DNA of 64,000 nucleotides from Aureibaculum luteum (GCF_003449015.1 NZ_QRGD01000005.1:186001-250000); one strand, 5' to 3'; counted from the first letter of the stretch, positions 25,076-35,816 are shown. Translations and numbers: made by a program. The notes: generated by a model not told the origin, from the letters alone.

Positions 25076-26320
25076 ATGCGAATAGGTATTATTATTGGTA
25101 GAATTGGTGGTGTAGATGGTGTAGCTCTTGAAACAGAAAAGTGGATAGATGTATTAAAAAAATTAGGACATGAAGTATTTATTATGTCAGGTGAATTTGA
25201 GTCCTGGAATATGGACTATGAACATGATTATCTTTTCCCTGCATTATCCTTTTTTTCAGTTGAAGCAGAATGGGGCCAACGAAAAGCTTTTTATGAACCC
25301 GATAAAGACCCTGCTCCACTCATAGAACATGTTGAAGACGCTTCTAATATGATTTTTAAAGCCATGCTTAAATGGGTTAAAGACAAAAAGATAGAAGCCA
25401 TACTTTCAGAAAATGCTTCCGCACTACCCTGTCATTTATCTATGGGTGTTGCCATTAAAAAACTGATTCTAAAAACCGGCTTACCTATTGTAACTCACGA
25501 CCATGATTTTCATTGGGAACGCGGGGAGCGTTATGTTTCCGCTCATCCTGAAATTAATCAATATGTAGATGATAACTTTCCGTTACTACTGCCTAATGTT
25601 AAACATGCAGTCATAAATACTTTTGGTGTTGAAACCTTTAAAAACAGATTTAATATTGACGCCACATTGGTGCCTAACGTAATGGACTTTAATCGTGTGT
25701 ATGGTCTCCCTACTGAAGAAAATCAGTTCTTCCTTAAAGATTTGGGCATTACACAAGATGAAATTGCCTTATTACAAGTAACTCGTATTGTAAGGCGTAA
25801 AGGTATTGAAACCGCCATTTCATTAATTGATAAGCTAGACGACAAAAAGCTTAAACTTGTAATTACGGGTAACAATAACGATGATGAAAACAAAGAATAT
25901 TACAATGAATTGATAGATCAGATTCATGAATTAAATTTAGCTAGTCAAGTCATATTTGCTGCACACAAAGTGTTAGACCATAAAGATTTATCTGATGTAT
26001 ATGCCCACGGTAGAGCCTGTACTTATTTTAGTACGTATGAAGGCTTCGGAAACGCCTTTGTAGAATGCGTACTTGCTAAAAAACCCATATTTGTAAACAA
26101 CTACAAACCTGTGTACATGCAAGATATTGGGAACAAAGGTTTTGAAACTGTGATGACAGAAGACGGTATACTCACCAACAAAAATGTGCAACAAATGTCT
26201 GACATCATTTATAACCCCAAACGTTGTTTAGAAATCGGAGAATACAATTTTAACCTCGGTAAAAAATACTTTTCTTTTGATGTCTTAGAAGAAAAATTAA
26301 ACAACCTATTTACATTTTAA
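25076..26320 (+). CDS. GT4-type glycosyltransferase
   Basis: The 414-residue protein has the GT-B fold of family 4. The N-terminal part is IGIIIGRIGGVDGVALETEKW with a glycine-rich acceptor loop. The C-terminal donor-binding domain holds LLQVTRIVRRKGIETAISLI, KLVITGNNNDDE and EGFGNAFVECVLAKKP, which contains the E-x7-E nucleotide-sugar motif. THDHDFHWERGERY near residue 140 is shared in spirit with NNHDFYWEGGNRA of the next protein, so the two are related. The gene pair is spaced by 9 bp and probably makes one glycoconjugate or storage compound. Confidence 0.85.
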   Translation: MRIGIIIGRIGGVDGVALETEKWIDVLKKLGHEVFIMSGEFESWNMDYEHDYLFPALSFFSVEAEWGQRKAFYEPDKDPAPLIEHVEDASNMIFKAMLKWVKDKKIEAILSENASALPCHLSMGVAIKKLILKTGLPIVTHDHDFHWERGERYVSAHPEINQYVDDNFPLLLPNVKHAVINTFGVETFKNRFNIDATLVPNVMDFNRVYGLPTEENQFFLKDLGITQDEIALLQVTRIVRRKGIETAISLIDKLDDKKLKLVITGNNNDDENKEYYNELIDQIHELNLASQVIFAAHKVLDHKDLSDVYAHGRACTYFSTYEGFGNAFVECVLAKKPIFVNNYKPVYMQDIGNKGFETVMTEDGILTNKNVQQMSDIIYNPKRCLEIGEYNFNLGKKYFSFDVLEEKLNNLFTF

Positions 26321-26329
26321 AAACTATAA

Positions 26330-29300
26330 ATGATTAAAACTAACACAAAGAAAATCACTACAATATTAAAAAAACTTAAAAACGAAAAAATAAATACTTG
26401 GTTTGATCTTGGTTTATTTATTGATAAATTTAAAGAACAAAATTCAACATCAGCCTTTAAAGGTGACCTTCCTGCATATGATGCTAATATTGAAAAAGGA
26501 GGCATTGCTTTTTTAACCTTTTACTTCACCATAGACGGCATAACTGTAGAAACAGAAAAGTATGCCAAAACCTTTAAAAAAATATATCCTAACATTCCTA
26601 TTCATTTTATTGCTGGAGATATAAAGCAAGAGGCAGATGAATTAATACCGAAAGATGCCTCAAGAAAAGTGATTCCAGAAATGGAAGCTTTTGATGCTTG
26701 GCCATTATATGACGATTTCTTTAGAATAAAAATGGAACGTGGTAGTGAAGAATATAATAACCTTATTGGTAAGTTTTGGAATGAAGTGCTAGTGTTAGTA
26801 GAAAAACTGGGTAGCTATATTGAAGAGAATGATATTTCGATATTGTATTTAATCAATGTATGTTCTAACCCTGGTAATGTTTCATTGGCATTGGCTACCG
26901 TGTTAATTTCAGAATATTTAGGCATACCTGTTATTAATAACAATCACGATTTTTATTGGGAAGGTGGCAATAGAGCTATTGATATTAAAAAGAAAGGCTT
27001 AAAAAAAGGCCCTAGAGATTTCTTTTTCCACAATGCACATGTGGGTGAATTTTTCTCCATTATTGAAATGATATATCCATGGGAAAGTCGCTCTTGGATG
27101 AACGTAAATATCAATAAAATACAGCAAAACCATCTTATTGATATCAATGGTCATAATCCCGCAAATGTTGCCTTATTAGGAACTGCGGTAGATACCAAAA
27201 TGCACCAAATGAGTAAGCGTGATATTATCAAAGCGTTTATGCAAGTCTCCTCTATTTTTGCCAATAAAAAAGAGACCATTACCGTACATACTGCCGCAAA
27301 TCATACCGATAGCCAACGTTCTTTAAAACCTATATTATTAGGTCACAAAACGATTCGGAAATTCGATTTCGTAAATAACAATATCATTTTTTTACAACCT
27401 ACACGGATTATAAGTAGAAAATCTATCGAGCTTAATTTCAAGCTCATTAAACGCTTATTTTCCTATGATTCCTTTGCTGATAAATTTATTACAAATCCGC
27501 AATTGAAATTATCCTTAATAGTATCTGGTCCCATTCCTCATGGGCAACAGCATTATTATCAAGACTTAAAAACCGATTTTAAAAACTTTCTAAAAGAACT
27601 TCCTAAAGAATTTAAATCGAGAGTACTTCTCGGATTTTTATTTAGTGAATTTGATAAAAATGATTTTAAGAAAAAATATAAAAAACCATTAGACATTGAG
27701 CAACTTTACGATGTAGCCTCTTTAATTTTATTACCCAGTCAAACTGAAGGTAGAGGCTTACCTATTATTGAAGCGGCCGCATGTGGTACACCTATATTTT
27801 GTAGACAATACGAACCAAGAGAAGTGTATGACGAAGTTATTGGTCGTCATTTAGATAAATCGCTACGTTTAAATGTACTTGAATTTAAAGGATCTAAGGT
27901 TCCTAAAAAACTAGCAGAAAGTATTTGTGATCACGTTTTTTATCCTCAAAATAGAATGGTTGATGTAACACATAATAGAAGTGTTATAAATAAGCGTTAC
28001 AGTTTAGAAGCCTTACAAAAAAACATGCAATATATTCTTGGTAGAATGCATTTACAGTTAGGTGCAATATCAAATAATGTTAATGGTCAAGTAGTTGATT
28101 TATTGAAAGATTACAAAGAGATGGTCAATTTTGAAAATGACGACTTACATGCTCTACTAAATAAAGAAGCGAGGCATTATTTACCTGGTTATGGTAGGTT
28201 GTCTTTTATGACGTATTTAAAATCATTAATTGATCCAAGTTTTTTTAGAGTGGAAGAACAACTTATAAAAGGAATGGTGATGAGTTATGCTCGAATGATG
28301 GAAAATGATATTCCTGACCTTGTAAACACCGACTTAAAACTGATTCATAAGTATTATAATGCCATTGATGATATTTTTAAATATGTTGATGGAGAATTTG
28401 CCATTAGACACGATCATGCCTTAGCATACAGACATAGAAACAAAAAAAAGTATGCCTATCAAGATTTTACCTATCAAGAAGTTACGGGTTTGGTAAACAT
28501 GATTTATAGTGATATTTTTAAACCAGAAAACTTACCCGATTTAACATTAGCTCCTCAATTTTTTGCCGATTGGGAATTGGCTTTATTTCAATTGACCAAC
28601 AGTAAATATTTAGGTATTGACGATCGAAAAATACTAACCCAAAAATTAAAAAATAATGTCCCAAAAGGATATTTCCCAGGACGTTTTATTAAACATGAAT
28701 TAGAATATTTTGTACTGCAACCTATTCGTGCACAACTCAAGCTTAAAATAGAAGAAGAACTTACCGCTGAAGTCCTTAAAGAAAAAGGACAGCACTTAGA
28801 AAAAGTTTATATTTTTATTCATGAACCAAGAATTACAAAATGGTTTTCTAATGCCAATATTAAAGAGTATTTAGAAAGCGAGAAAGAGCCCGAACTTGGT
28901 TTATTATTTAAGTCAGGCGTTGTACAAATCATAGAAACAAAACAATGGTCTGAAGGTGTTCATTTTCCACAAATGGGTGCAAAAGCAATTAAAATATTGC
29001 GTAACATTAAAGAAGCTAACGGTTTTATTATTACCAATGGCGAGTATGCCGCAATGATGACTGACATTATTGAAATTGATCATTTTCATATTGGTAAAGT
29101 AATGCATCAAATGACAGCTAAAATTATGGGCATTCCTAAAGATAGTGGTTTCATACAGTTTGTGCCTTCAGCGGTACGCACAACATTAGCCTTTCCTACC
29201 CCTATTCAAACGGCGAAAGATTTTGATATCGTTTTAAAAAGTGATTTGTTTCAAACACTTAAAAATAAGCTTGGTGAAAAAGAGTTGTTTGCTAGAATCT

Positions 29301-30523
29301 CTAAAGATGCTATTGAAAACGGTACGCCAATCAAGAAGTTATTAGAACACATAGAGACCAATTTAAAAGAGACTAAAACTGTCGAAAAAGTAACATCTTC
29401 ATTTGCTGGAGGTGTGTATGAAGATGGTTTACCTTGGAGTGGTGTATTGGCTGAAATTGATACCAAAAAACACCAGTGGAAATTCGCAGCACATATTGCC
29501 AACAAAGAGCCTAAAAATGTACCTTCTCTCGTTAAGGAATATCAAAAGAAAAGTAAAAACCCAAATAAGATTGAATTAGCTTGGAATGGTGGCTATATCT
29601 TAAATCCTGAATTGGTGGGTAAATTAGGCTTGCCAGAAACGTATATTGGCTCACCGTTAGGCCTTTTAATCATGAACAATAAGGTGTTTTGTCCACCGCT
29701 TTTTAATAAACCTGCATTTATCATCTATAAAAATGGCGATGTAGATATTCGAAAAGTAAATAGTAAGGCTGGTTTTATAGTAAAAGGAAAACAAGAAGTC
29801 TTATCGTTTGCCGCTAGCCAGTATAACAAACACAATGACACAGCACCTTGCTTTTATGATTTATCGTATACAGATGAGACCATAGAAGGTAACGGCAACG
29901 TTATTGTAAGAATTGCTGGACATACCGTTAAGCAAATTATTGAAACGAAACCTAAAGAAGTAGTACCGATAATTCCAGTAGGTATTACACTCTCCATTCC
30001 TTCACAATTGTTTTCAAAAGACATTTTTAAAGAAGGAAAGCCCTTAGATATTCAGTTATTAGAACCTGAAACCAATCCTTATAATTGGGATAAGATATCT
30101 TATGCCATAGAAGCCGGACCGATGCTAATTGATGGCGGCAAGCAAATTTTAAATATGGAAGATGAAGGTTGGAAAACATCAAACTCTATTAAAACACAAG
30201 CGGCACGATTAGACTTTACAGATATGCGTGGGCCTAAAATAGCCGTGGGTATTACCAAAGAAGGTAAACTGATGGTACTTATGGTAAATGGACGTATAAG
30301 AGAGTCTGTCGGAGCTACGCATTTTGATATGGTAGACATTCTGTTAAAGTATGGGATGGAAAAAGCCATGGGCTTTGATCCAGGAGGAAGCAGTACTTTG
30401 GTTGTTGATGGAGAAATTATGAATATTTCACCTTACAATAAGAATTACGAGGAAGACATTATCTCATTACCACCAGAACCTCGGTTTGTTGCCAATGCCA
30501 TTATGGGATGGATTGAGGACTAA
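26330..30523 (+). CDS. 1397-residue fusion: GT4 glycosyltransferase, unknown middle region, phosphodiester glycosidase (NAGPA) domain
   Basis: Three regions are visible. Residues about 50-585 are a GT-B glycosyltransferase with NNHDFYWEGGNR, IFLQPTRIISRKSIELNFKL and LPSQTEGRGLPIIEAAACGTP (E-x7-E near 475-483). Residues about 590-1020 are unassigned and contain KVYIFIHEPRITKWFSNANI and FIQFVPSAVRTTLAFPTP. Residues about 1020-1397 are a phosphodiester glycosidase domain with YAIEAGPMLIDGG, RGPKIAVGITKEGKLMVLMV and MGFDPGGSSTLVVDGE, the motifs of the family that includes the human uncovering enzyme. There is no signal peptide or membrane span, which is unusual for a NAGPA domain. The gene directly follows the related GT4 gene. 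Confidence 0.8.
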   Translation: MIKTNTKKITTILKKLKNEKINTWFDLGLFIDKFKEQNSTSAFKGDLPAYDANIEKGGIAFLTFYFTIDGITVETEKYAKTFKKIYPNIPIHFIAGDIKQEADELIPKDASRKVIPEMEAFDAWPLYDDFFRIKMERGSEEYNNLIGKFWNEVLVLVEKLGSYIEENDISILYLINVCSNPGNVSLALATVLISEYLGIPVINNNHDFYWEGGNRAIDIKKKGLKKGPRDFFFHNAHVGEFFSIIEMIYPWESRSWMNVNINKIQQNHLIDINGHNPANVALLGTAVDTKMHQMSKRDIIKAFMQVSSIFANKKETITVHTAANHTDSQRSLKPILLGHKTIRKFDFVNNNIIFLQPTRIISRKSIELNFKLIKRLFSYDSFADKFITNPQLKLSLIVSGPIPHGQQHYYQDLKTDFKNFLKELPKEFKSRVLLGFLFSEFDKNDFKKKYKKPLDIEQLYDVASLILLPSQTEGRGLPIIEAAACGTPIFCRQYEPREVYDEVIGRHLDKSLRLNVLEFKGSKVPKKLAESICDHVFYPQNRMVDVTHNRSVINKRYSLEALQKNMQYILGRMHLQLGAISNNVNGQVVDLLKDYKEMVNFENDDLHALLNKEARHYLPGYGRLSFMTYLKSLIDPSFFRVEEQLIKGMVMSYARMMENDIPDLVNTDLKLIHKYYNAIDDIFKYVDGEFAIRHDHALAYRHRNKKKYAYQDFTYQEVTGLVNMIYSDIFKPENLPDLTLAPQFFADWELALFQLTNSKYLGIDDRKILTQKLKNNVPKGYFPGRFIKHELEYFVLQPIRAQLKLKIEEELTAEVLKEKGQHLEKVYIFIHEPRITKWFSNANIKEYLESEKEPELGLLFKSGVVQIIETKQWSEGVHFPQMGAKAIKILRNIKEANGFIITNGEYAAMMTDIIEIDHFHIGKVMHQMTAKIMGIPKDSGFIQFVPSAVRTTLAFPTPIQTAKDFDIVLKSDLFQTLKNKLGEKELFARISKDAIENGTPIKKLLEHIETNLKETKTVEKVTSSFAGGVYEDGLPWSGVLAEIDTKKHQWKFAAHIANKEPKNVPSLVKEYQKKSKNPNKIELAWNGGYILNPELVGKLGLPETYIGSPLGLLIMNNKVFCPPLFNKPAFIIYKNGDVDIRKVNSKAGFIVKGKQEVLSFAASQYNKHNDTAPCFYDLSYTDETIEGNGNVIVRIAGHTVKQIIETKPKEVVPIIPVGITLSIPSQLFSKDIFKEGKPLDIQLLEPETNPYNWDKISYAIEAGPMLIDGGKQILNMEDEGWKTSNSIKTQAARLDFTDMRGPKIAVGITKEGKLMVLMVNGRIRESVGATHFDMVDILLKYGMEKAMGFDPGGSSTLVVDGEIMNISPYNKNYEEDIISLPPEPRFVANAIMGWIED

Positions 30524-30562
30524 ATGTTGCATATAGAAATAAAATCTGAAATCATATTAATT

Positions 30563-30597
30563 AAGACTCGCTTCATCAAAAAGCGGGTTTTAATTTT
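30563..30597 (+). terminator. Intrinsic terminator after the large GT fusion gene
   Basis: AAGACTCGCTT (30563-30573) and AAGCGGGTTTT (30581-30591) pair with two G-U steps over a 7-nt loop. A T-rich run follows (TAATTTTT). It lies 40 bp past the stop codon. Confidence 0.7.
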
Positions 30598-30756
30598 TCT
30601 AGATAGTCTTTAGGCTAACTATACTTCAAACAGCAATGCTGTTGTTTGTAGTGCATTAAAGCTTAAAATTACGCTTACGGATTGATTACAAAAGCAAAAT
30701 TAAACCTTAGGAAACCATCATCCAATTAGCTTATATTTGCCCAACTAAATACACAG

Positions 30757-31722
30757 ATGGCTTCTACTCTACTTTCATCACCTTTACAAGGTTTTACAGA
30801 CTTCAGGTTTCGTAATGCTTTTAACCATTACTTTGGTGGTATTGATACTTTTTATGCACCTTATATTAGGCTGAATGGAAAGTTAAAAATTAAGCAATCG
30901 TATCAAAACGATTTAGCTCCAGAAAACAACACCACGTTAGAAGTGATTCCGCAAGTAATGACGAACGACCCTGATGAGTTTTTATATGTGATTAAATACG
31001 TGCAAAGTTTAGGTTACAAAGAACTAAATTGGAATTTAGGTTGCCCGTATCCTATGGTTACTAAATCTGGAATGGGTTCTGGCTTAATTTGTAATCCTGA
31101 CAGAATTAATGAAGTTTTACACAAAGCACATAATGAGTCAGATATTGTCGTTTCTATGAAGATGAGAATGGGTTACGAAAACGCTGAAGAAATTCTCGAT
31201 GCCTTTCCTATTTTAGATAAATATCCACTAAAAAATATTGCCATACATGCAAGAATTGGTAAGCAACTTTACAAAGGCCCTGTAGATTTAGATGCTTTTG
31301 AAAAATGCATCAGTAGCACCAAACATAAACTATACTATAACGGAGATATAACGAGTGTTGCTTCATTTAAAGCCATTCAACAACGCTTTCCATCTATAGA
31401 TCATTTTATGATGGGTCGTGGCTTAATTACTGATCCTTTTTTACCGAGTATGATAAAAAATGACACCACGGAATATCCAGCAGATCGATGGTCCATTTTT
31501 TCAGAATTTCATGATACTATTTACCAGCAATATGATGAATACTTGTCAGGACCAACACCTATAAAAATGAAAATGCTTGGTTTTTGGGAGTTCTTTTCAC
31601 AAGCTACATCAAACCCAAAGAAAACCTACAAAGCCATAAAAAAGGCGACCAACCCTGTTAAATATAGGACAGCCGTTAATCAAATTTTAAATGCTGAAAT
31701 GAAAATTAAAAAAGATGTTTAA
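30757..31722 (+). CDS. dus: tRNA-dihydrouridine synthase
   Basis: The 321-residue FMN enzyme reduces uridine to dihydrouridine in tRNA. It begins LSSPLQGFTDFRFRNAFNHYFGG. The active-site cysteine is Cys96 in ELNWNLGCPYPMVTKSGMGS. Further motifs are VSMKMRMGYEN, IHARIGKQLYKGP, YYNGDITSVASF and MMGRGLITDPFL. The C-terminal helical domain is intact. It lacks the features needed to decide between DusA, B and C classes. Its end overlaps the convergent aldehyde dehydrogenase gene by 17 bp, so the two transcripts run into each other. Confidence 0.95.
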   Translation: MASTLLSSPLQGFTDFRFRNAFNHYFGGIDTFYAPYIRLNGKLKIKQSYQNDLAPENNTTLEVIPQVMTNDPDEFLYVIKYVQSLGYKELNWNLGCPYPMVTKSGMGSGLICNPDRINEVLHKAHNESDIVVSMKMRMGYENAEEILDAFPILDKYPLKNIAIHARIGKQLYKGPVDLDAFEKCISSTKHKLYYNGDITSVASFKAIQQRFPSIDHFMMGRGLITDPFLPSMIKNDTTEYPADRWSIFSEFHDTIYQQYDEYLSGPTPIKMKMLGFWEFFSQATSNPKKTYKAIKKATNPVKYRTAVNQILNAEMKIKKDV

Positions 31723-33076
31723 TTTTCTTTACAATTTTCATGGATAAATTATAGGGCGGATAACGTAATGGAGCATCAAACCAATTCGCTTTTTTAATAA
31801 TTGCTTTTTGATGTGAAAAAACATCAAATGATTCTTTTCCGTGGTAGGCTCCAATTCCACTTTGCCCCACACCACCAAATGGCAATCGTTTGTTTGTAAT
31901 TTGAATTACGGTATCATTAATGGCTCCACCACCAAAACTAAACGTAGTAATTATTCTTTTTTGAAATTTTTTGTTCGTTGAAAAAACATAAGTAGCCAAT
32001 GGTTTTTCATAATTCCCAATATACTGTTCTATATCTTCAAAGGTTTTATAAGAAATGACGGGTAGTATAGGTCCAAAAATTTCACCAGCCATTATTTTAC
32101 TGTCTAATTTCGGCTCATTTACTAAGGTTGGTGCCAAAAAATTATCAGCAACATTATGCTTTCCTCCAAAAAGTATCTCTTCACCATCAAGCATTTCTTT
32201 AAGGCGTGTAAAATGCTTTTGGTTGACTATACGTGCAAAATCGGGAGATGCTTCTACATTTTCTCCATAACATTTGGTGATACTTTGTTGCAATGCCGTA
32301 ATCAATTTATCTTTTACATTTTCATGTACTAAAATATAATCTGTGGCAATACACGTTTGACCTGCATTTAAAAATTTACCCCACACAATGCGTTTTGCCG
32401 CCAATGCTATAGATGCCGTTTCATCTACAATACAAGGATTTTTACCTCCCAATTCTAAGGTAACGGGAGTTAGATGTTTTGCGGCACTTTCATAAACAAT
32501 TTGACCTACAGTACTACTTCCTGTAAAAAAGATAGACTCCCATTTTTCGGATAACAATTGTTGAGATACTTCTACGCCACCTTCCACAACAGTAACATGA
32601 CAAGGATCAAAAACAGCTTTGATAATTTCTGAAACAATAGCGGCGGTGTGCGGTGTAACCTCTGAGGGTTTTACCACTGCAGTATTACCCGCGGCTATAG
32701 CACCAATTAAAGGTGCAATGGCCAATTGAAAAGGATAGTTCCATGGAGCAATAATGAGTACTGATCCATAAGGTTCTTTGTAAATAAAATCGGAAGATGG
32801 CCAATTCATCCAGCTAGAATCGACTCTTTCTGGACGAGCCCATTCATCAATATTTTGAAGTACATGTTTTAATTCAGCCAACACAAATTGCGTTTCTGCC
32901 GCCAAGGTTTCGAATCTTGGTTTCTTAAAATCAGCAAATAACGCATCACAAATGTCCTCTTCACGTGTAACAATCTCTTGCCGTAACCGCTTTAGAGCTT
33001 TCTTTCTAAATGAAACATCCTTTGTTTGTTGCGTTTTAAAAAAATCTCTTTGTTGTTGTATAATTTCTTTGATCAT
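31706..33076 (-). CDS. Aldehyde dehydrogenase, class 3-like NAD(P)-dependent
   Basis: The 456-residue protein is a full-length member of the short class 3 (fatty aldehyde) branch. Visible motifs are IIAPWNYPFQLAIAPLIGAI, NTAVVKPSEVTP, FFTGSSTVGQ, the general-base region VTLELGGKNPCIVD, the catalytic cysteine in FLNAGQTCIATDYILV, and AGEIFGPILPVISY. C-terminal LPFGGVGQSGIGAYHG is present. It oxidises aldehydes to acids; the physiological substrate is not evident. It has no signal peptide and stands alone on the minus strand. Confidence 0.93.
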   Translation of the reverse strand: MIKEIIQQQRDFFKTQQTKDVSFRKKALKRLRQEIVTREEDICDALFADFKKPRFETLAAETQFVLAELKHVLQNIDEWARPERVDSSWMNWPSSDFIYKEPYGSVLIIAPWNYPFQLAIAPLIGAIAAGNTAVVKPSEVTPHTAAIVSEIIKAVFDPCHVTVVEGGVEVSQQLLSEKWESIFFTGSSTVGQIVYESAAKHLTPVTLELGGKNPCIVDETASIALAAKRIVWGKFLNAGQTCIATDYILVHENVKDKLITALQQSITKCYGENVEASPDFARIVNQKHFTRLKEMLDGEEILFGGKHNVADNFLAPTLVNEPKLDSKIMAGEIFGPILPVISYKTFEDIEQYIGNYEKPLATYVFSTNKKFQKRIITTFSFGGGAINDTVIQITNKRLPFGGVGQSGIGAYHGKESFDVFSHQKAIIKKANWFDAPLRYPPYNLSMKIVKKIKHLF

Positions 33077-33165
33077 TATAGACTAGCTTATCTTCAAATT
33101 TATGAAAAATAAGACATTAAAAAGGTGGAAACCTATGCAATGTATTCAAATATGAAATCTAGACA

Positions 33166-35739
33166 TTAATTAACCTCTAATTCCACCTTATTTGTAGTGG
33201 CTGAGCTATCACCAACAAACACTTCAAAAACACCAGCCTCTATAAAAGCCTCACCATCATTATTAAAAATTGATAAATCTTTAGAATTAATTTCAAATTC
33301 AACAGTTTGTGAGGCTCCTTTTTTCAAAAATATTTTTTGAAAACCTTTTAAAGATTTTAAGGGCGTAGCTACACTAGCTTCTTTGTCGTTTATATACAAT
33401 TGAACTACCGTTTCACCGTCTAAATTACCTGAATTTGTAACCGTTACACTGACTTTGTTAACGCCATCTTTAGTCATGGTCATTTTTTCCAACTTCGGTG
33501 TTGAATAGGTGAAATTTGTATAGCTTAATCCGTAACCAAAAGGATATAAAGCCTCTCCGTTAAAATAACGGTAAGTACGTCCTTTCATGTGATAGTCTTC
33601 AAATGGTGGTAAATCATCCACTGATTTGTAAAATGTTACCGGTAATTTACCTGAGGGATTAAAATCTCCAAAAAGAATATCAGCCGTAGCTTCACCTCCA
33701 CCTTGTCCGGGATACCATACATTTAAAATAGCAGGCAAATTTTCCTGTTCCCAATTAATTGCCATGGCACTACCTGCAGTCAATACAAAAATAACTGGTT
33801 TTCCTGTTGCATTCAACTCTTTTAATAAGTCATGCTGTACTTTTGGCAATTTAAGATTTGTTCTATCTCCTTTATAAAACCCTTCAATATCTACGGGCAT
33901 TTCTTCTCCTTCCACTCGTGCTGAAATACCGCCCACAAAAATAACGGCATCACTTTCATTCACTTTTTGCATCATCTTTTCTTTACCTTGTCTGTGCTCA
34001 ACATCCCATAATAATTGTAGCGATGCCAACCATGGGTTTGTACATTTATACTCTAAAACAAGATTGTATTTCGTATTCTTTTTAACAAAAAATGATTGCG
34101 GTGTTACTTCTGTTTCATTCTCATCAGTACTTGAAAGTAACTCCTTTCCGTCAATCATTAACTTGTAAGTACCACCACTTTTCAATATATTTAGAGAAAC
34201 CTCTCCTGTAAAATCAGGTTTAATAGTGCCCGAATAACGAATTGAAAAATTTCCAGGTTCTAATACATCAACAGGTGCTGCTCCACCCCAGTCAAAATCA
34301 ATAATATCTTCCGTTTGTACAACAGCAGGGCTGTCTTCTAATTTTGAGTTGTTGTAATATTCTACCTTTATTTTTCCGTAATAACTATCTTTAGCAATAA
34401 CATCAAAAACAGTCTTATCATCTGCTAGATTTACCCCTTTAAAATAATGCACTTTTGTTTTTTTAGATACTTTATCCTTCACCGCTTCCAAAATAGTTTT
34501 TGAATACGTTGGGGTACCAAAATAATTCCCTAACACAAAATGACGATCATTAGCATTGGGTCCGATAACAGTGATGATTTTACTCTTTTTTGAGAGCGGT
34601 AATGTATTATTTTCATTCTTCAGCAGTACCATTGATTCGCGTGCTGTTTTCAACGCCAGTTGCTGATGTGCTTCTGACTCTAATGCATCATCAGAAATAT
34701 CTGAAAATGGTGTTTGCCCAGCAGGATTTAACATTCCTAATTTAATTTTAGCAATGATTAATCTTCTTAAGGCGATATCAATTTCTTTTTCTGTGATCAA
34801 GCCTTTTTCTACGGCTTTTTCTAAATAAGCATACGTATTACCACAATTTAAATCGCAACCCGCTTTTACTGCTAATGCAGAAGCTTCTTCAGCAGTTGCA
34901 ACAATATCATGGAATTTATAAATATCATAAACAGCACCACAATCAGATACCACATAACCTTTAAAGCCCCATTTATCTCTTAATATATCATTGAGCAATA
35001 ATGTACTTGCTGTAGCTGAAGAACCCAAATATCGATTATACGCTGACATCACTGAAAAGGCCTTACCTTCAACAACGGTGGCTTCAAAAGCAGGTAAATA
35101 AGTCTCCCATAAATCCTTTTTGTCTGTATACGCGTTAAAACTATGTCTGTTATGTTCAGGACCGCTATGTACTGCAAAATGTTTAGGTGTAGCAATAACT
35201 TTAAAATAATCAGGATGGTCACCTTGTAATCCTGTTACAAAAGCAACGCCCATCCGTGAAGTCAAATAAGGATCTTCTCCATACGTTTCTTGACCACGCC
35301 CCCATCTTGGATCTCTAAAAATATTGATATTTGGAGTCCACATGGTCAATCCTTGATACCGATTGTGTTGTCCCAATTTAATACTATGATTGTATTTAGC
35401 TCTCGCTTCCGTACTGATAACACTGGCCACTTCGTTAATTAACGGTGCATTAAAAGTGGAGGCCATACCTATAGCTTGCGGAAAAGAAGTAGCGTTACCT
35501 GCCCTAGCTACACCATGTAAACATTCGTTCCACCAGTTGTAATTTGGAATTCCCAATTTCTCAATTGCCGGAGCTACATCTTGCATTTGTGCAATTTTTT
35601 CTGATAACGTCAATCGCTGTAATAAGTCGTCTGCTCTAACTTGAGCATCTAAAGTAGAATCTTGAAAAGGGTAATCAACTTGTTGACCTGTAACCACTAT
35701 TGGAATAAAAGCTAATAAAAAAAGTACTATGTTTTTCAT
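33166..35739 (-). CDS. Secreted glycoside hydrolase family 3 with PA14 insertion
   Basis: The start is placed at the ATG giving MKNIVLFLLAFIPIVVTGQQ, a clear signal peptide; an upstream ATG would add 18 residues ahead of it. The 857-residue enzyme has an N-terminal GH3 barrel with TPKHFAVHSGPE and the catalytic nucleophile Asp in GYVVSDCGAVYDI, then the GH3 C-terminal sandwich split by a PA14 domain (SIRYSGTIKPDFTGEVSL, YKLMIDGKELL). A C-terminal fibronectin-like domain ends it (SVTVTNSGNLDGETVVQLYI). The VSDCGAV phrase is common among beta-xylosidase and beta-glucosidase types, so substrate is uncertain. No TonB/SusD pair is nearby. Confidence 0.9.
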   Translation of the reverse strand: MKNIVLFLLAFIPIVVTGQQVDYPFQDSTLDAQVRADDLLQRLTLSEKIAQMQDVAPAIEKLGIPNYNWWNECLHGVARAGNATSFPQAIGMASTFNAPLINEVASVISTEARAKYNHSIKLGQHNRYQGLTMWTPNINIFRDPRWGRGQETYGEDPYLTSRMGVAFVTGLQGDHPDYFKVIATPKHFAVHSGPEHNRHSFNAYTDKKDLWETYLPAFEATVVEGKAFSVMSAYNRYLGSSATASTLLLNDILRDKWGFKGYVVSDCGAVYDIYKFHDIVATAEEASALAVKAGCDLNCGNTYAYLEKAVEKGLITEKEIDIALRRLIIAKIKLGMLNPAGQTPFSDISDDALESEAHQQLALKTARESMVLLKNENNTLPLSKKSKIITVIGPNANDRHFVLGNYFGTPTYSKTILEAVKDKVSKKTKVHYFKGVNLADDKTVFDVIAKDSYYGKIKVEYYNNSKLEDSPAVVQTEDIIDFDWGGAAPVDVLEPGNFSIRYSGTIKPDFTGEVSLNILKSGGTYKLMIDGKELLSSTDENETEVTPQSFFVKKNTKYNLVLEYKCTNPWLASLQLLWDVEHRQGKEKMMQKVNESDAVIFVGGISARVEGEEMPVDIEGFYKGDRTNLKLPKVQHDLLKELNATGKPVIFVLTAGSAMAINWEQENLPAILNVWYPGQGGGEATADILFGDFNPSGKLPVTFYKSVDDLPPFEDYHMKGRTYRYFNGEALYPFGYGLSYTNFTYSTPKLEKMTMTKDGVNKVSVTVTNSGNLDGETVVQLYINDKEASVATPLKSLKGFQKIFLKKGASQTVEFEINSKDLSIFNNDGEAFIEAGVFEVFVGDSSATTNKVELEVN

Positions 35740-35816
35740 TTTAAATGATTTAAAGAAATGATAACGTAAACTATGAGGAACATTTTGCAACAATGGTTAC
35801 GATTTTGTAGCGATTT

